A stretch of 64,000 bases of DNA from Salinimonas profundi (GTDB lineage Bacteria; Pseudomonadota; Gammaproteobacteria; Enterobacterales; Alteromonadaceae): assembly GCF_014750655.1 (NCBI RefSeq), contig NZ_JABBXD010000010.1:56682-120681 (forward strand), written 5' to 3'. A program made the position numbers and the translations under genes. The notes beneath the pieces are model-generated. The model did no database searches. It was given only the letters and a program-made list of their open reading frames with translations, and was not told the origin of the DNA. This document shows positions 38,486 to 48,900 of this stretch, one piece after another (the first letter of the stretch is position 1; each line of letters opens with the position of its first letter).

Positions 38486-38512
38486 TAAGCTGAGCCTGAC
38501 AGGTTCAGCTTA
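38486..38512 (+). promoter_or_regulatory. Strong hairpin between spc and alpha operons
   Basis: TAAGCTGAGCCT (12 nt) pairs with AGGTTCAGCTTA across a 3-nt loop, with one G-U pair. Further down, GTCGAC at 38550-38555 and 38586-38591 can pair and enclose a second structure that ends just before the rpsM ribosome site. In E. coli this region holds the alpha operon leader pseudoknot bound by S4; the first hairpin could instead be an attenuator or weak terminator. Confidence 0.45.
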
Positions 38513-38618
38513 GTCTGTTACGTTAGAATGAACCTAATGTTGCAATTTAGTCGACGGGTAAGTATCCTATCGGGCTTTTTAGGCTGTCGACCAATATTAA
38601 TATAGAGGAGTGCTGTTA

Positions 38619-38975
38619 ATGGCCCGTATCGCTGGCATTAACATTCCTGAACACAAGCACACTGTAATCGCGCTTCAAGCGATTTACGGTGTAGGCGCAA
38701 CTCGTGCTAAAGAGATCTGTGCTAACGCTGGTGTTGCAGAATCAACAAAAATCAAAGACCTTGACGAAGCGACTGTAGAGAAGCTGCGTGAAGAAGTCGG
38801 TAAATTCATGGTTGAAGGTGATCTTCGCCGTGATATCTCCATGAGCATCAAACGTTTGATGGACCTGGGTTGCTTCCGTGGTATACGCCACCGTCGTAGC
38901 TTGCCTCTACGTGGTCAGCGCACTAAAACAAATGCGCGTACCCGTAAAGGTCCTCGTAAGCCAATCAAGAAGTAA
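38619..38975 (+). CDS. rpsM: 30S ribosomal protein S13
   Basis: 118 residues from the ATG at 38619 with GAGGAG upstream ([26 protein letters not shown]). First gene of the alpha operon. Confidence 0.98.
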   Translation: MARIAGINIPEHKHTVIALQAIYGVGATRAKEICANAGVAESTKIKDLDEATVEKLREEVGKFMVEGDLRRDISMSIKRLMDLGCFRGIRHRRSLPLRGQRTKTNARTRKGPRKPIKK

Positions 38976-38992
38976 GCGGGGGAGTATAAGTT

Positions 38993-39385
38993 ATGGCTAA
39001 ACAACCAACTCGTACAACGCGTAAACGCGCTAAACGTCAGGTTGCAGACGGAATGGCTCATATCCATGCGTCTTTCAACAACACAATTGTGACTATTACT
39101 GACCGTTCTGGTAACGCTCTGGCATGGGCAACATCTGGTGGTTCAGGTTTCCGTGGTTCACGTAAATCTACCCCTTTTGCTGCACAGGTTGCTGCTGAGC
39201 GTGCAGGTGTTGCTGCACAAGAATACGGTCTGAAAAACCTTGAAGTATTTGTTAAAGGTCCAGGTCCAGGCCGTGAGTCTGCGATCCGTGCACTTAACGC
39301 TACTGGTTATAAGATCACAAACATTACCGATGTGACCCCTATTCCTCACAACGGTTGTCGTCCACCGAAAAAACGTCGCGTTTAA
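38993..39385 (+). CDS. rpsK: 30S ribosomal protein S11
   Basis: 130 residues; the C-terminal [44 protein letters not shown] is diagnostic. Platform protein of the 30S subunit. Confidence 0.98.
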   Translation: MAKQPTRTTRKRAKRQVADGMAHIHASFNNTIVTITDRSGNALAWATSGGSGFRGSRKSTPFAAQVAAERAGVAAQEYGLKNLEVFVKGPGPGRESAIRALNATGYKITNITDVTPIPHNGCRPPKKRRV

Positions 39386-39409
39386 TCGACGGACAGTTGG
39401 AGAAAGAAC

Positions 39410-40030
39410 ATGGCAAGATATTTGGGTCCAAAACTCAAACTTAGCCGTCGCGAAGGAACCGACCTGTTCCTGAAAAGCGGCGTTCGCGCAATCGATTCAA
39501 AATGTAAAATCGATACAGCGCCTGGTCAACACGGTGCCCGTCGTGGCCGTTTGTCTGACTACGGTGTTCAGCTGCGTGAAAAGCAAAAAGTTCGTCGTAT
39601 GTATGGCGTTCTGGAAAAACAATTCCGCAACTACTATAAAGAAGCTGCACGTATTAAAGGCAACACAGGTGAAAACCTGCTTCAGCTTTTAGAGCAGCGT
39701 CTGGATAACGTAGTTTATCGTATGGGATTCGCCAGCACTCGTGCGGAAGCACGTCAGCTGGTTAGCCACAAAGCGATCATGGTAAATGGCCGTTGTGTGA
39801 ACATTCCATCATTTAACGTTTCTGCCGAAGACGTGGTTTCTGTTCGTGAAAAAGCTAAAAAGCAAGCGCGTATCTTTGCTGCTTTAGAATTGGCTGACCA
39901 ACGTGAGAAGCCAACCTGGATAGAAGTTGACAGCAATAAAATGGAAGGCACGTTCAAACGCGTTCCTGAAAGAACTGACCTGTCTGCTGATATTAACGAA
40001 CAGTTGATCGTCGAACTTTACTCTAAGTAA
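39410..40030 (+). CDS. rpsD: 30S ribosomal protein S4
   Basis: 206 residues with an S4 RNA-binding domain ([31 protein letters not shown]). Known in E. coli as the translational repressor of its own operon. Confidence 0.98.
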   Translation: MARYLGPKLKLSRREGTDLFLKSGVRAIDSKCKIDTAPGQHGARRGRLSDYGVQLREKQKVRRMYGVLEKQFRNYYKEAARIKGNTGENLLQLLEQRLDNVVYRMGFASTRAEARQLVSHKAIMVNGRCVNIPSFNVSAEDVVSVREKAKKQARIFAALELADQREKPTWIEVDSNKMEGTFKRVPERTDLSADINEQLIVELYSK

Positions 40031-40052
40031 AGCTAACTAAAGAGGAAGCATT

Positions 40053-41039
40053 GTGGGTTCTGTGACTGAATTCCTAAAACCGAGATTAGTTGAGATCGAG
40101 AACGTTTCTCCTACTCGTGCCAAAGTAACTTTGGAACCGCTGGAGCGTGGCTTCGGTCATACTCTGGGTAACGCCCTGCGTCGCATTTTACTGTCATCCA
40201 TGCCTGGATGTGCAGTAACCGAAGTTGAAATTGATGGCGTACTACACGAGTACAGCACCAAAGAAGGTGTGCAAGAAGACGTCATCGAAATCTTGCTGAA
40301 TCTGAAGGGTTTAGCAGTTCGTCTTGAAGGCAAAGACGAAGCTACGTTAACGATAGTGAAGTCTGGCGCTGGCCCTGTTGTTGCTGGTGATATTCAGCAT
40401 GATGGTGATGTAGAGATTGTGAATCCTGACCACGTGATTTGTACGTTGACTGGCGAAACTGAAATCAGTATGCGCATCAAAGTAGAAATGGGCCGTGGTT
40501 ACATTCCAGCTTCTACCCGTCGCTCCTCAGAAGATGATGATCGTCCAATTGGTCGTTTGTTAGTTGATGCTTCATTCAGCCCCGTAGAGCGTATTGCATA
40601 TACTGTTGAGTCTGCCCGTGTTGAACAGCGCACAGACTTAGACAAGCTAATCATCGACATGGAAACAAATGGTACTCTGGATCCTGAAGAAGCGATCCGC
40701 CGCTCAGCAACGATTCTTGCTGAGCAGTTAGATGCCTTTGTTGACCTGCGCGATGTATCAGAGCCAGTACAGAAAGAAGAGAAGCCGGAGTTCGATCCGA
40801 TTCTACTTCGCCCTGTAGATGATCTGGAACTGACAGTACGTTCTGCAAACTGCTTGAAAGCGGAAGCTATCCAGTACATTGGTGACCTGGTTCAGCGCAC
40901 TGAGGTAGAGCTACTTAAAACGCCAAACCTTGGTAAGAAATCGCTAACTGAAATCAAAGACGTGTTAGCCTCTCGTGGTCTATCTCTGGGTATGCGCCTG
41001 GAAAACTGGCCACCAGAGAGCATCGCTGACAAAGATTAA
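40053..41039 (+). CDS. rpoA: RNA polymerase subunit alpha
   Basis: 328 residues from a GTG start at 40053 with AGAGGA upstream. The N-terminal assembly domain ([28 protein letters not shown]) and the C-terminal promoter-contact domain ([40 protein letters not shown]) are complete. Confidence 0.98.
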   Translation: MGSVTEFLKPRLVEIENVSPTRAKVTLEPLERGFGHTLGNALRRILLSSMPGCAVTEVEIDGVLHEYSTKEGVQEDVIEILLNLKGLAVRLEGKDEATLTIVKSGAGPVVAGDIQHDGDVEIVNPDHVICTLTGETEISMRIKVEMGRGYIPASTRRSSEDDDRPIGRLLVDASFSPVERIAYTVESARVEQRTDLDKLIIDMETNGTLDPEEAIRRSATILAEQLDAFVDLRDVSEPVQKEEKPEFDPILLRPVDDLELTVRSANCLKAEAIQYIGDLVQRTEVELLKTPNLGKKSLTEIKDVLASRGLSLGMRLENWPPESIADKD

Positions 41040-41080
41040 TCAGGTTTTTATCAAACTGATTTGTAGAGAAGGATAAAACT

Positions 41081-41479
41081 ATGCGCCATCGTAAGAGTGG
41101 TCGTCAGTTGAATCGCAACAGCAGCCATCGTCAAGCTATGTTCAAAAACATGGCCGGCTCTTTGGTCAAGCACGAAGTGATCAAAACGACGTTACCCAAA
41201 GCGAAAGAATTACGTCGCGTAATCGAGCCTCTAATCACACTTGCTAAGCAAGACAGTGTAGCAAACCGCCGTCTGGCCTTTGCACGTACTGGTGATAAAG
41301 AGGTTGTAGGTAAACTGTTTAACGACCTAGGTCCTCGTTACGAGGCCCGCCCAGGCGGTTACACACGCATTCTTAAGTGTGGCTACCGCGCAGGCGACAA
41401 TGCCCCAATGGCATTCGTTGAGCTAGTAGACCGCCCTGAAGTTGAAGTTGCTGAAGAAGCTGCGGAAGCTGAAGAGTAA
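41081..41479 (+). CDS. rplQ: 50S ribosomal protein L17
   Basis: 132 residues, [32 protein letters not shown] start; a short acidic tail ([12 protein letters not shown]) follows the core. Last gene of the alpha operon. Confidence 0.98.
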   Translation: MRHRKSGRQLNRNSSHRQAMFKNMAGSLVKHEVIKTTLPKAKELRRVIEPLITLAKQDSVANRRLAFARTGDKEVVGKLFNDLGPRYEARPGGYTRILKCGYRAGDNAPMAFVELVDRPEVEVAEEAAEAEE

Positions 41480-41499
41480 GCTATAAAAAGCTTTCAATA

Positions 41500-41527
41500 A
41501 AAAAACCCGGCTCCGGCCGGGTTTTTT
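41500..41527 (+). terminator. Terminator of the alpha operon
   Basis: AACCCGGC / GCCGGGTT-type GC-rich stem with a short loop, A-rich before and T6 after. Probably works both ways. Confidence 0.9.
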
Positions 41528-42004
41528 GTGAGTACTACAATTTTACTTTTAGTACTTATTTTTTACCGATATAGGCGAGAATATAAACATCTGGAGAGAT
41601 GGTCGACTATGAGGGCCTATTTGGTTATAAGATAATTTGATATAGCAATATTTAACATTCAAGGATTCAAGTACATAAACTTTCCTTTTTTAGTGGAGAA
41701 AAGGAAAGAGTTCACTTAAAGCTTTTAATAATCCTCTGATTATTTCTCTAACTTTCTTTGTAATATTCTTCAAAATTTTTCATTGGCGAATTGTATAACT
41801 TAGAAATTGAAAAGATGTTTATTTGCGAAATGGAATTTTTTCAATTGAAGCAGTTATGCTAATCCGGCTATCCGCATATAACAAGAAACTATATTTCTTA
41901 TTCTATTTATTTGATAAAATCTACCTATAACCAAGATGAAAATGCATTCAGGGTGAGTTGTTTAACGAATCATACAAACTGACTCAGCCGCCAAGGAGAA
42001 CAAG
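41528..42004. other. AT-rich spacer before the glycan locus
   Basis: No gene or known element in 477 bp. It contains a long A/T hairpin (CTTTCCTTTTT with AAAAGGAAAG, 41680-41709). I looked for the ops/JUMPstart element used by RfaH in polysaccharide operons and did not see one. Base composition changes here from the ribosomal block to the AT-rich glycan genes. Confidence 0.5.
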
Positions 42005-43174
42005 ATGGTTGTTTATTGCACAGTTGATACTTCATATAGCTGGCAAGAATTTTGTGATGGTTTAGATCAAGGCACAGTTTTTGAAACGCTAGATGACGTA
42101 GTATTTGACGATAAAAAAAATATTATCATCAGAGAGCCGGTAGATATATTTGAATTAGTTGAGATAGAAAACCTTGATAGAACTATAGAAATTAATGTCG
42201 TTCTACTGCCAATCTTAGTCCTTATTTTAGAAACCCTTTATAAAGATTCATATTTCAATGAAACTAAAAATGCGTTAGTTGCAAACAGACGTTGGATCCT
42301 GAAATATTTGAAAAAATCAAGTGCTAAAATATCGATATCTAATGCTATTACAACTTACAGTAACTTTAGCTGTAATACAGTGTTCTCTGCGTTTGATATA
42401 TATGAAAAAACGATAAGCCTGAAGTGTGACGACTGTACCTATTTACTTGGATTTTTTGAGTATCATGATGATATATCCCTTTCCGCACTTGAATCTGCAT
42501 TGGAACCCTATGGTTATAACCCGGTTGAATTCAGTCAAAGGAAAATAGATATAGAGCAATTTAAAAAGTTGCGAAATCATACCGTTTCTGCCTTAGAGTT
42601 TAACAATACTCTTAAGCAGCTATTCGTAGTACAAGAAGCATTCGAGTGTACGATAGATAATCAAATCGAAAACGAAAAAGAACTAAAGGACTCACTTGAA
42701 AAACTTGAAAAGAGAAAAACTAAGGAAGTTCTCAGTTTAGAGAGAAAGCTGTTAAAAAAACAGTCTGAGGAACAAGAGCTAAGAAGTCAGGTTGCAGAAT
42801 TTAATATTTACAAGAGATCTTTTCTATGGAAGATCTATAATCTTTCCTCCCCACTTTTAGTCAGGTTAATTAAAAGACACGATAAAAATTCCAAGCTTCT
42901 AACAGAAATAAAGTCGCTTTACAGTAGTGCTTACTTCGATCCTGATTGGTACATTAATACTTACCCCGATGTTGCTTCTTCTTTCGTAGATCCTGCTGAG
43001 CATTATCTGAGATTTGGTGCGTCAGAAGGTAGGAATCCATCGCCTAAGTTTAATACAAATTGGTACATGTCTACCTATCCAGATGTTCTTCAATCAAAGA
43101 TTAACCCTCTGATACATTTTATTGAATTCGGCGAGAATGAAAAAAGAATGCCTAGGCCATTAAATACTATTTAA
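42005..43174 (+). CDS. Unrecognised protein with two C-terminal WYxxxYPDV repeats
   Basis: 389 residues, AGGAG before the ATG. The N-terminal 200 residues match nothing I know; residues about 200-275 form a charged coiled coil (VQEAFECTIDNQIENEKELKDSLEKLEKRKTKEV). From about residue 306 there are two copies of a ~38-residue repeat, FDPDWYINTYPDVASSFVDPAEHYLRFGASEGRNPSP and FNTNWYMSTYPDV to GENEKRMPRP. The same repeat occurs twice in the 916-residue glycosyltransferase downstream. No signal peptide or membrane helix is obvious. Probably an assembly or targeting factor of the glycan locus; the role is unknown. Confidence 0.6.
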   Translation: MVVYCTVDTSYSWQEFCDGLDQGTVFETLDDVVFDDKKNIIIREPVDIFELVEIENLDRTIEINVVLLPILVLILETLYKDSYFNETKNALVANRRWILKYLKKSSAKISISNAITTYSNFSCNTVFSAFDIYEKTISLKCDDCTYLLGFFEYHDDISLSALESALEPYGYNPVEFSQRKIDIEQFKKLRNHTVSALEFNNTLKQLFVVQEAFECTIDNQIENEKELKDSLEKLEKRKTKEVLSLERKLLKKQSEEQELRSQVAEFNIYKRSFLWKIYNLSSPLLVRLIKRHDKNSKLLTEIKSLYSSAYFDPDWYINTYPDVASSFVDPAEHYLRFGASEGRNPSPKFNTNWYMSTYPDVLQSKINPLIHFIEFGENEKRMPRPLNTI

Positions 43175-43192
43175 TCTATTTAGGAATACTTT

Positions 43193-43531
43193 ATGGAAGA
43201 TAATGAAAATGTTTTCGTTGCGAGGGCAAATTATTTTTTCGCTAATGCTGATTACGTTAACGCAGAAAAGTATTACGAATTAGCACAAGAAAAAATAGGG
43301 AAGAAATATTTCTCTACAAACATCTGGCTTTGTCAACAGCGTCTGTTGATGGAGAGCAAAGATGAAAATTCTTTCCTGAATGAGATAATATCTCCTTCAT
43401 TTAATGATGACACTAATTGTACTAATTCAGAATTAAGTGCGCAGCTCGAAGAAACACAGAATTTATTAGAGAAATATTACAAAGAAGCTTTAGATTTAAA
43501 AACGAAATTAACTGAATTGAGAAAAAAATGA
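43193..43531 (+). CDS. Small unrecognised TPR-like protein
   Basis: 112 residues with AGGAA before the ATG. The first half looks like a pair of TPR helices ([28 protein letters not shown]); the second half is a coiled coil ([31 protein letters not shown]). It overlaps the wecB start by four bases. Possibly a scaffold for the coiled-coil protein upstream; function unknown. Confidence 0.55.
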   Translation: MEDNENVFVARANYFFANADYVNAEKYYELAQEKIGKKYFSTNIWLCQQRLLMESKDENSFLNEIISPSFNDDTNCTNSELSAQLEETQNLLEKYYKEALDLKTKLTELRKK

Positions 43532-44658
43532 AAGTCTTAACTGTATTTGGAACAAGGCCGGAAGCCATAAAAATGGCCCCATTAGCGTTAAAGCTAGCAA
43601 CTACAGATGGTATTAATTCTAAAGTATGCGTGACTGCCCAGCATCGAGAAATGCTGGACCAGGTACTCGACTTGTTTAAGCTAACACCAGACTTTGATTT
43701 AAACTTGATGAAACCTGGTCAGGATTTAACTGATATAACTGCAGGTATACTTCAAGGCATGAAGCGGGTCTTTTCAGAATTCAAACCTGATATTGTATTG
43801 GTACATGGTGATACAGCGACAACATTTGCAACGAGTTTAGCAGCGTATTATCAACAGATCCCTGTTGGGCATGTTGAAGCTGGTTTGCGAACAGGTAATA
43901 TTTATTCACCATGGCCAGAAGAGGCAAATAGAAAGTTGACCGGCGCCATAACCTCATTACATTTTGCGCCAACGAAAAAGTCTGAGTCTAATCTTCTTAA
44001 TGAAGGAATACAGCTGGCTGCGGTACATGTAACGGGTAATACTGTAATTGATGCTTTGCTTGAAGTGTCTGCAAAGTTCGACAGTGACGAGAGATTGTTA
44101 TCTGAAATGCAACGCAAATTTGACTTTTTAGATAGCGAAAAAAAATTGATTCTTGTTACCGGTCACCGCAGAGAGAGCTTTGGTGGCGGATTTGAACGCA
44201 TATGCTCTGCGCTTGCCCGCACTGCCGAGGCACATCCAGAGTGTCAAATTCTTTATCCCGTTCATCTTAATCCGAATGTGCAGGAGCCGGTCAAAAGATT
44301 ATTGAGCGGTGTTTCCAATATTAAATTAATTGAGCCCCAGGATTATCTGCCGTTTGTTTATCTGATGAATCAAGCCTATATCATTTTGACTGACTCAGGT
44401 GGTATTCAGGAAGAAGCGCCCTCTTTAGGTAAGCCTGTCCTAGTGATGCGTGACACTACAGAGCGCCCGGAAGCAGTTGACGCAGGCACAGTTCAGTTAG
44501 TAGGAACTGATATAGACAAAATCTCAAATAGCCTAACTCGTCTGTTGACCGACAAACAGGCTTACAAAGATATGAGCTTTGCGCATAACCCGTACGGTGA
44601 TGGTAAAGCTTGCGATAGAATTATTCAGATTTTAAAGGATCATCATGGAAATCAATAA
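43528..44658 (+). CDS. wecB: UDP-N-acetylglucosamine 2-epimerase (non-hydrolysing)
   Basis: 376 residues. [16 protein letters not shown] is the family start; further signatures are [48 protein letters not shown] and [30 protein letters not shown]. Converts UDP-GlcNAc to UDP-ManNAc. Overlaps wecC by 14 bp, so the pair is coupled. Confidence 0.96.
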   Translation: MKVLTVFGTRPEAIKMAPLALKLATTDGINSKVCVTAQHREMLDQVLDLFKLTPDFDLNLMKPGQDLTDITAGILQGMKRVFSEFKPDIVLVHGDTATTFATSLAAYYQQIPVGHVEAGLRTGNIYSPWPEEANRKLTGAITSLHFAPTKKSESNLLNEGIQLAAVHVTGNTVIDALLEVSAKFDSDERLLSEMQRKFDFLDSEKKLILVTGHRRESFGGGFERICSALARTAEAHPECQILYPVHLNPNVQEPVKRLLSGVSNIKLIEPQDYLPFVYLMNQAYIILTDSGGIQEEAPSLGKPVLVMRDTTERPEAVDAGTVQLVGTDIDKISNSLTRLLTDKQAYKDMSFAHNPYGDGKACDRIIQILKDHHGNQ

Positions 44659-45862
44659 AACAGTCTGTGTTATAGGACTTGGTTACATAGGCCTTCCAAC
44701 TGCAGCGTTATTGGCAAACAGAGGGTTTAAAGTTCACGGCGTCGATGTAGACAAACATGCTGTAGACACAATTAACGAAGGCAAGATTCACATTGTTGAG
44801 CCTGACCTTGACACCTTTGTTAATTCCGCAGTTAACAGTGGCATGCTGACAGCACATTTAGAGCCGGCTCCAGCCGATATTTTCCTGGTTGCTGTACCAA
44901 CGCCATTTCACCACGACCAACTAAATCCAATTACCAATTCACCAGTTCCCAATGTAGATTACGTGGTAAAAGCAACTCAGGCTATCGCTCCCCATGTTAA
45001 GCCGGGCAATCTTGTTTTGCTTGAGTCTACATCTCCTGTTGGTACAACGCAGATGATGGCAGATGAACTTGAAAAAGCAGGTGTAGATCTTTCTCAGATT
45101 CATGTTGCCCACTCGCCTGAAAGGGTACTACCCGGTCACATCATGCGTGAGCTGATAGAAAATGACCGTGTAGTAGGCGGTATCAACCAAGCTTCAACCG
45201 ACGCCGCAGCAGATTTTTATCGTAGTTTTGTACAGGGCGAGGTATTGGAAACCACAGCAAAGACTGCAGAAATGGCAAAACTAACGGAAAATGCGTTTAG
45301 GGACGTCAATATTGCCTTCGCTAATGAACTGTCTATGTTGAGTGATGATATGGACATTGATGTGTATGAACTGATATCACTGGCGAATCACCATCCACGA
45401 GTCAATATTCTACAGCCTGGCTGTGGAGTAGGTGGCCATTGTATATCCGTTGACCCATGGTTTATTGTCAATTCAGCCAACGGCAAAGCTAAAATGGTTG
45501 AGCAAGCGCGGCGAACGAATGATTATAAATCAGATTGGGTAATCGAAAAAGTCAAAAACGCAGCGCTGCAGTTTGAAAATCAACATGGGAAACAGCCTAT
45601 AATAGCTTGCATGGGGTTAGCTTTTAAACCTGACATTGATGATTTAAGAGAATCTCCTGCATTACGCATAGCTATAGCCCTCGATAAAGAATTAAATATA
45701 ATTTCTGTTGAACCAAACGTAGATAAAGTAGACGGATTAGAACTCGTCGATGAGTCAGTGGCGTTAGATGCAGATATTGTCGTCTACCTTGTAGCCCATA
45801 AGCAATTTAAGTCGCATTCTAATACTGAAGCAACATTAGACTTCGCAGGTTTGTTTAAATAA
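44645..45862 (+). CDS. wecC: UDP-N-acetyl-D-mannosamine dehydrogenase
   Basis: 405 residues. NAD-binding [17 protein letters not shown] at the start; active-site Cys in [20 protein letters not shown]-terminal domain with [18 protein letters not shown]. Oxidises UDP-ManNAc to UDP-ManNAcA, an acidic sugar for surface glycans. The ORF overlaps wecB. Confidence 0.96.
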   Translation: MEINKTVCVIGLGYIGLPTAALLANRGFKVHGVDVDKHAVDTINEGKIHIVEPDLDTFVNSAVNSGMLTAHLEPAPADIFLVAVPTPFHHDQLNPITNSPVPNVDYVVKATQAIAPHVKPGNLVLLESTSPVGTTQMMADELEKAGVDLSQIHVAHSPERVLPGHIMRELIENDRVVGGINQASTDAAADFYRSFVQGEVLETTAKTAEMAKLTENAFRDVNIAFANELSMLSDDMDIDVYELISLANHHPRVNILQPGCGVGGHCISVDPWFIVNSANGKAKMVEQARRTNDYKSDWVIEKVKNAALQFENQHGKQPIIACMGLAFKPDIDDLRESPALRIAIALDKELNIISVEPNVDKVDGLELVDESVALDADIVVYLVAHKQFKSHSNTEATLDFAGLFK

Positions 45863-45935
45863 AAATTCAGCTACGAATGCCCCTTCTTTTATGAGGGGGC
45901 GAGTTTTCTACTATTTAGGATTTAAGTTTCACGCT

Positions 45936-48900
45936 ATGAATAATGAAAAAGCAACTCTTCTTGAGAAAGCTGAAAGTTTGTTACTCGAAGATACAAAAAA
46001 AATTAAAGTTCCAGTGCACAAGCGTGTTGCTTATATCGTAAGTCATGGCGCTTCTTATGCAAGTAATGGTTATGCAATAAGAACACAAACAGTAGCAAAA
46101 GGTCTTCAGGAAGCAGGCTTCGAAATAGTATGTTTTGTTAAACCAGGTAGGCCATGGGTATTAGATGAACAAATAGATATAAGTATTGAAGAAACGATTG
46201 ACAAAGTTAGGTATGTTCATTCTGAGAAGCATAGAAGCTATGTTTTTTCATCAGCAGATGAAGAGCTTGAAAGAAATGTAGAATACTACCTTAAAATGTT
46301 TAAAATTTATCGACCCGAAATTATTTTAGCTGCTTCAGATTATAAGGTAGGCCTACCATCTCTTATAGCTGCAAGAATTCTTGATATACCTTTCATAAAT
46401 GAAGTTAGAGGATTTTGGGAGCTGACCCGGTTAAGTAAAAATCAGTGTTATATGGATTCAGAGGAATATTTTCAACAAATAGAAATAGATACCTATGTTG
46501 CAAAAAATTCCGACAAAGTTCTTACCTTAAATAATCAAATGAAGTCATATTTGGAGCAACGTGGCGTCGAGTCAAATAATATAAAACTGTTACCAAACAG
46601 TGTCAATAAATTACCTCCAGTTGAGCTAAAAAAGAGAAAAGTAAAATCAGACCAATTCACCATTGGTTTTATTGGTAGTACTAACGAATACGAGGGTATA
46701 TCCGACCTCATTGATGCCTGCCAATTATTGAATGATGAAGGGTATGAAGTAAAATTACTTATAGTTGGTAGCTCTAAAGCCTATAAAAATAAAGCTGAAA
46801 CTACAAAAACGAAATTCTCCTGGCTTGAAGAAGTTGGCCGAGTTGGCCATTGTGAAGTTCCGGCCTATTACGCTGCTATAGATTTGATCGTAATACCGAG
46901 GAGGAATGAACGAGTTTGTAACATCGTGCCTCCGTTGAAAATAGTAGAAGCACTTTCTTATAATAAAAATGTAGTAGCAGCCGATATTCCTCCACTAGCA
47001 GAGTATGCATCTGACTTTGATTCGATAACACTATTTAAGTCTGGTGATGTACTTGATTTAAAAAATACAATCAAAAGTGCTTTTAAAAACCAAAAGTCTA
47101 TTAAAAGAAAGAAGTTATTAACTACATCTAATATAAATGAAGCAATAGATGTTTTGAATTCTTATATAAAGAAGACAACCTCAAAAACTATAACCGCAGA
47201 TGCACAAAAACTACCTGAATTACAATTTACACGTCAAACTGCGATTTTTTCTATTCTGCTAGACTGCGAAAACATAAATAGTAAAAGCTTAGATTATTTT
47301 CTTTCATTGGTGGATGTTGAACAAAATAAAAGATTACGTATTTCTATATCTGCAACTAATGTAAAAGATCCTCAATTAATCAAAAGATTTCAAAATTTAG
47401 GCATCTTAAATACTGGGCTAGCTGATAACTTACAAATAAAAAATAGTAGCTACGATATTGTTATCACTAATAATAGAAATGGTCGGATTCCAGAAGATGA
47501 CTCCTATGAACTCGATTCGGGTCTTGGGATATTTGAATCAGTTATATCATTGGCAAAGAATGTATCTAGAAACAAAATTTTATACGTCGTTAATACTGAT
47601 GATTCGAATCTGTCAGCTGGTTACCATAAAAGGTCTCTTCACCTTGCGGAAGGTTTCTTAGACAATGAAATAACTATACCGCTAGTTTCTTTAAAATCTA
47701 AGAAATTTGGAATTCGAAACAATATAAATTTTATCCCAAAAGAAAGTAAATTACTACGACGAATTATTGAATGGCTGCAACCTGCAACGATAATAGCAGC
47801 TTCAAACCACGAAAATGCAAGACCGTTTTTGGAATTAAAGGATTCTTTATCTTTCGACTTTGTCTACGAAATGCGCGGGTTATGGCATGAAACCTATGCA
47901 GCTAAAATGCTTGAAAAAAATAAGAATTACAATATATCTGGCGATAAATATTATCTTCAAGAGTTGCGGGAAGAGTTAAAAACAGTCACTCAATCAGACA
48001 AAATTGTTTTCATATGCGAAGAAATGAAAGCCTATGTTGAAAATAAATTAGGCAGAACGATCTCAAATTATGCAGTGGTTGGGAATGGATTTAAAATTGA
48101 TAAGTCAAGACCAAGAGAAACCAAGCCGATCAAAACTGCAGATTTATTAACGATTGGCTACTTCGGGGCAATAACCTATTACGAAGGAATAACCTTCTTA
48201 TTAGACGCAGTCTACGATTTAGTATCTCAAGGCTATAATATTAGAGTATTGCTACTCGGCAAGAACTCGATTAAAGAAAAATGGGTTCTCGATTTATCTA
48301 AATATGATTTTGTAGAATTTGGTGGATTTGTAAATAATATTGACGAACAGTATGAAAAAATAGATTTGTTCGTGATACCGAGGCTACCCTATTCGGTGTG
48401 TCATAATGTAGAGCCACTAAAACCTTTTGACTGTTTCTCACGTCAAGTTCCGCTTTTGGTATCTGATTGTGACGCTTTGAAGCGCTTAGCTGCTGATGGT
48501 GAAAGAGCTATGTTGTTTCGCGCTGGAGATAAGCAAAGCCTGAAAGATGCTATAGTTGATTTGTATACAAGCGGATACCCGGAAGAAATGCTGAAAAGAG
48601 CAAGGTTATGGGTTGAAAATAATACATCCTGGTCAGATCTGACATCAAAATATTCTAAGTTAGTACAGAAACAAAAAAAGAAGATCTATTACTTGTATGC
48701 TGACAAGTGGTGTGTTTCATATAAATGGAGTGGCGCATCAATCAATACAATTAATGAAATGGCTGTAATGATTGAAGATAACGATGTTTATTATAATAAT
48801 ATATACGTCAATGATCTTTTTGAAGACGGATTGTTTGATGAACAGGCCTTTGTAGATAGATTCAACTCTACACCTTCTTCAAAATTTAAACGCTCGAAAT

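Noticed and set aside
41680..41709. Long A/T hairpin as a terminator or transposon end
   Set aside because: No GC core, no T tract in the right place, no partner repeat or target duplication.
41528..42004. RfaH ops / JUMPstart element before the glycan locus
   Set aside because: I looked for GGCGGTAG-type sequence and found none; the spacer is AT-rich without it.
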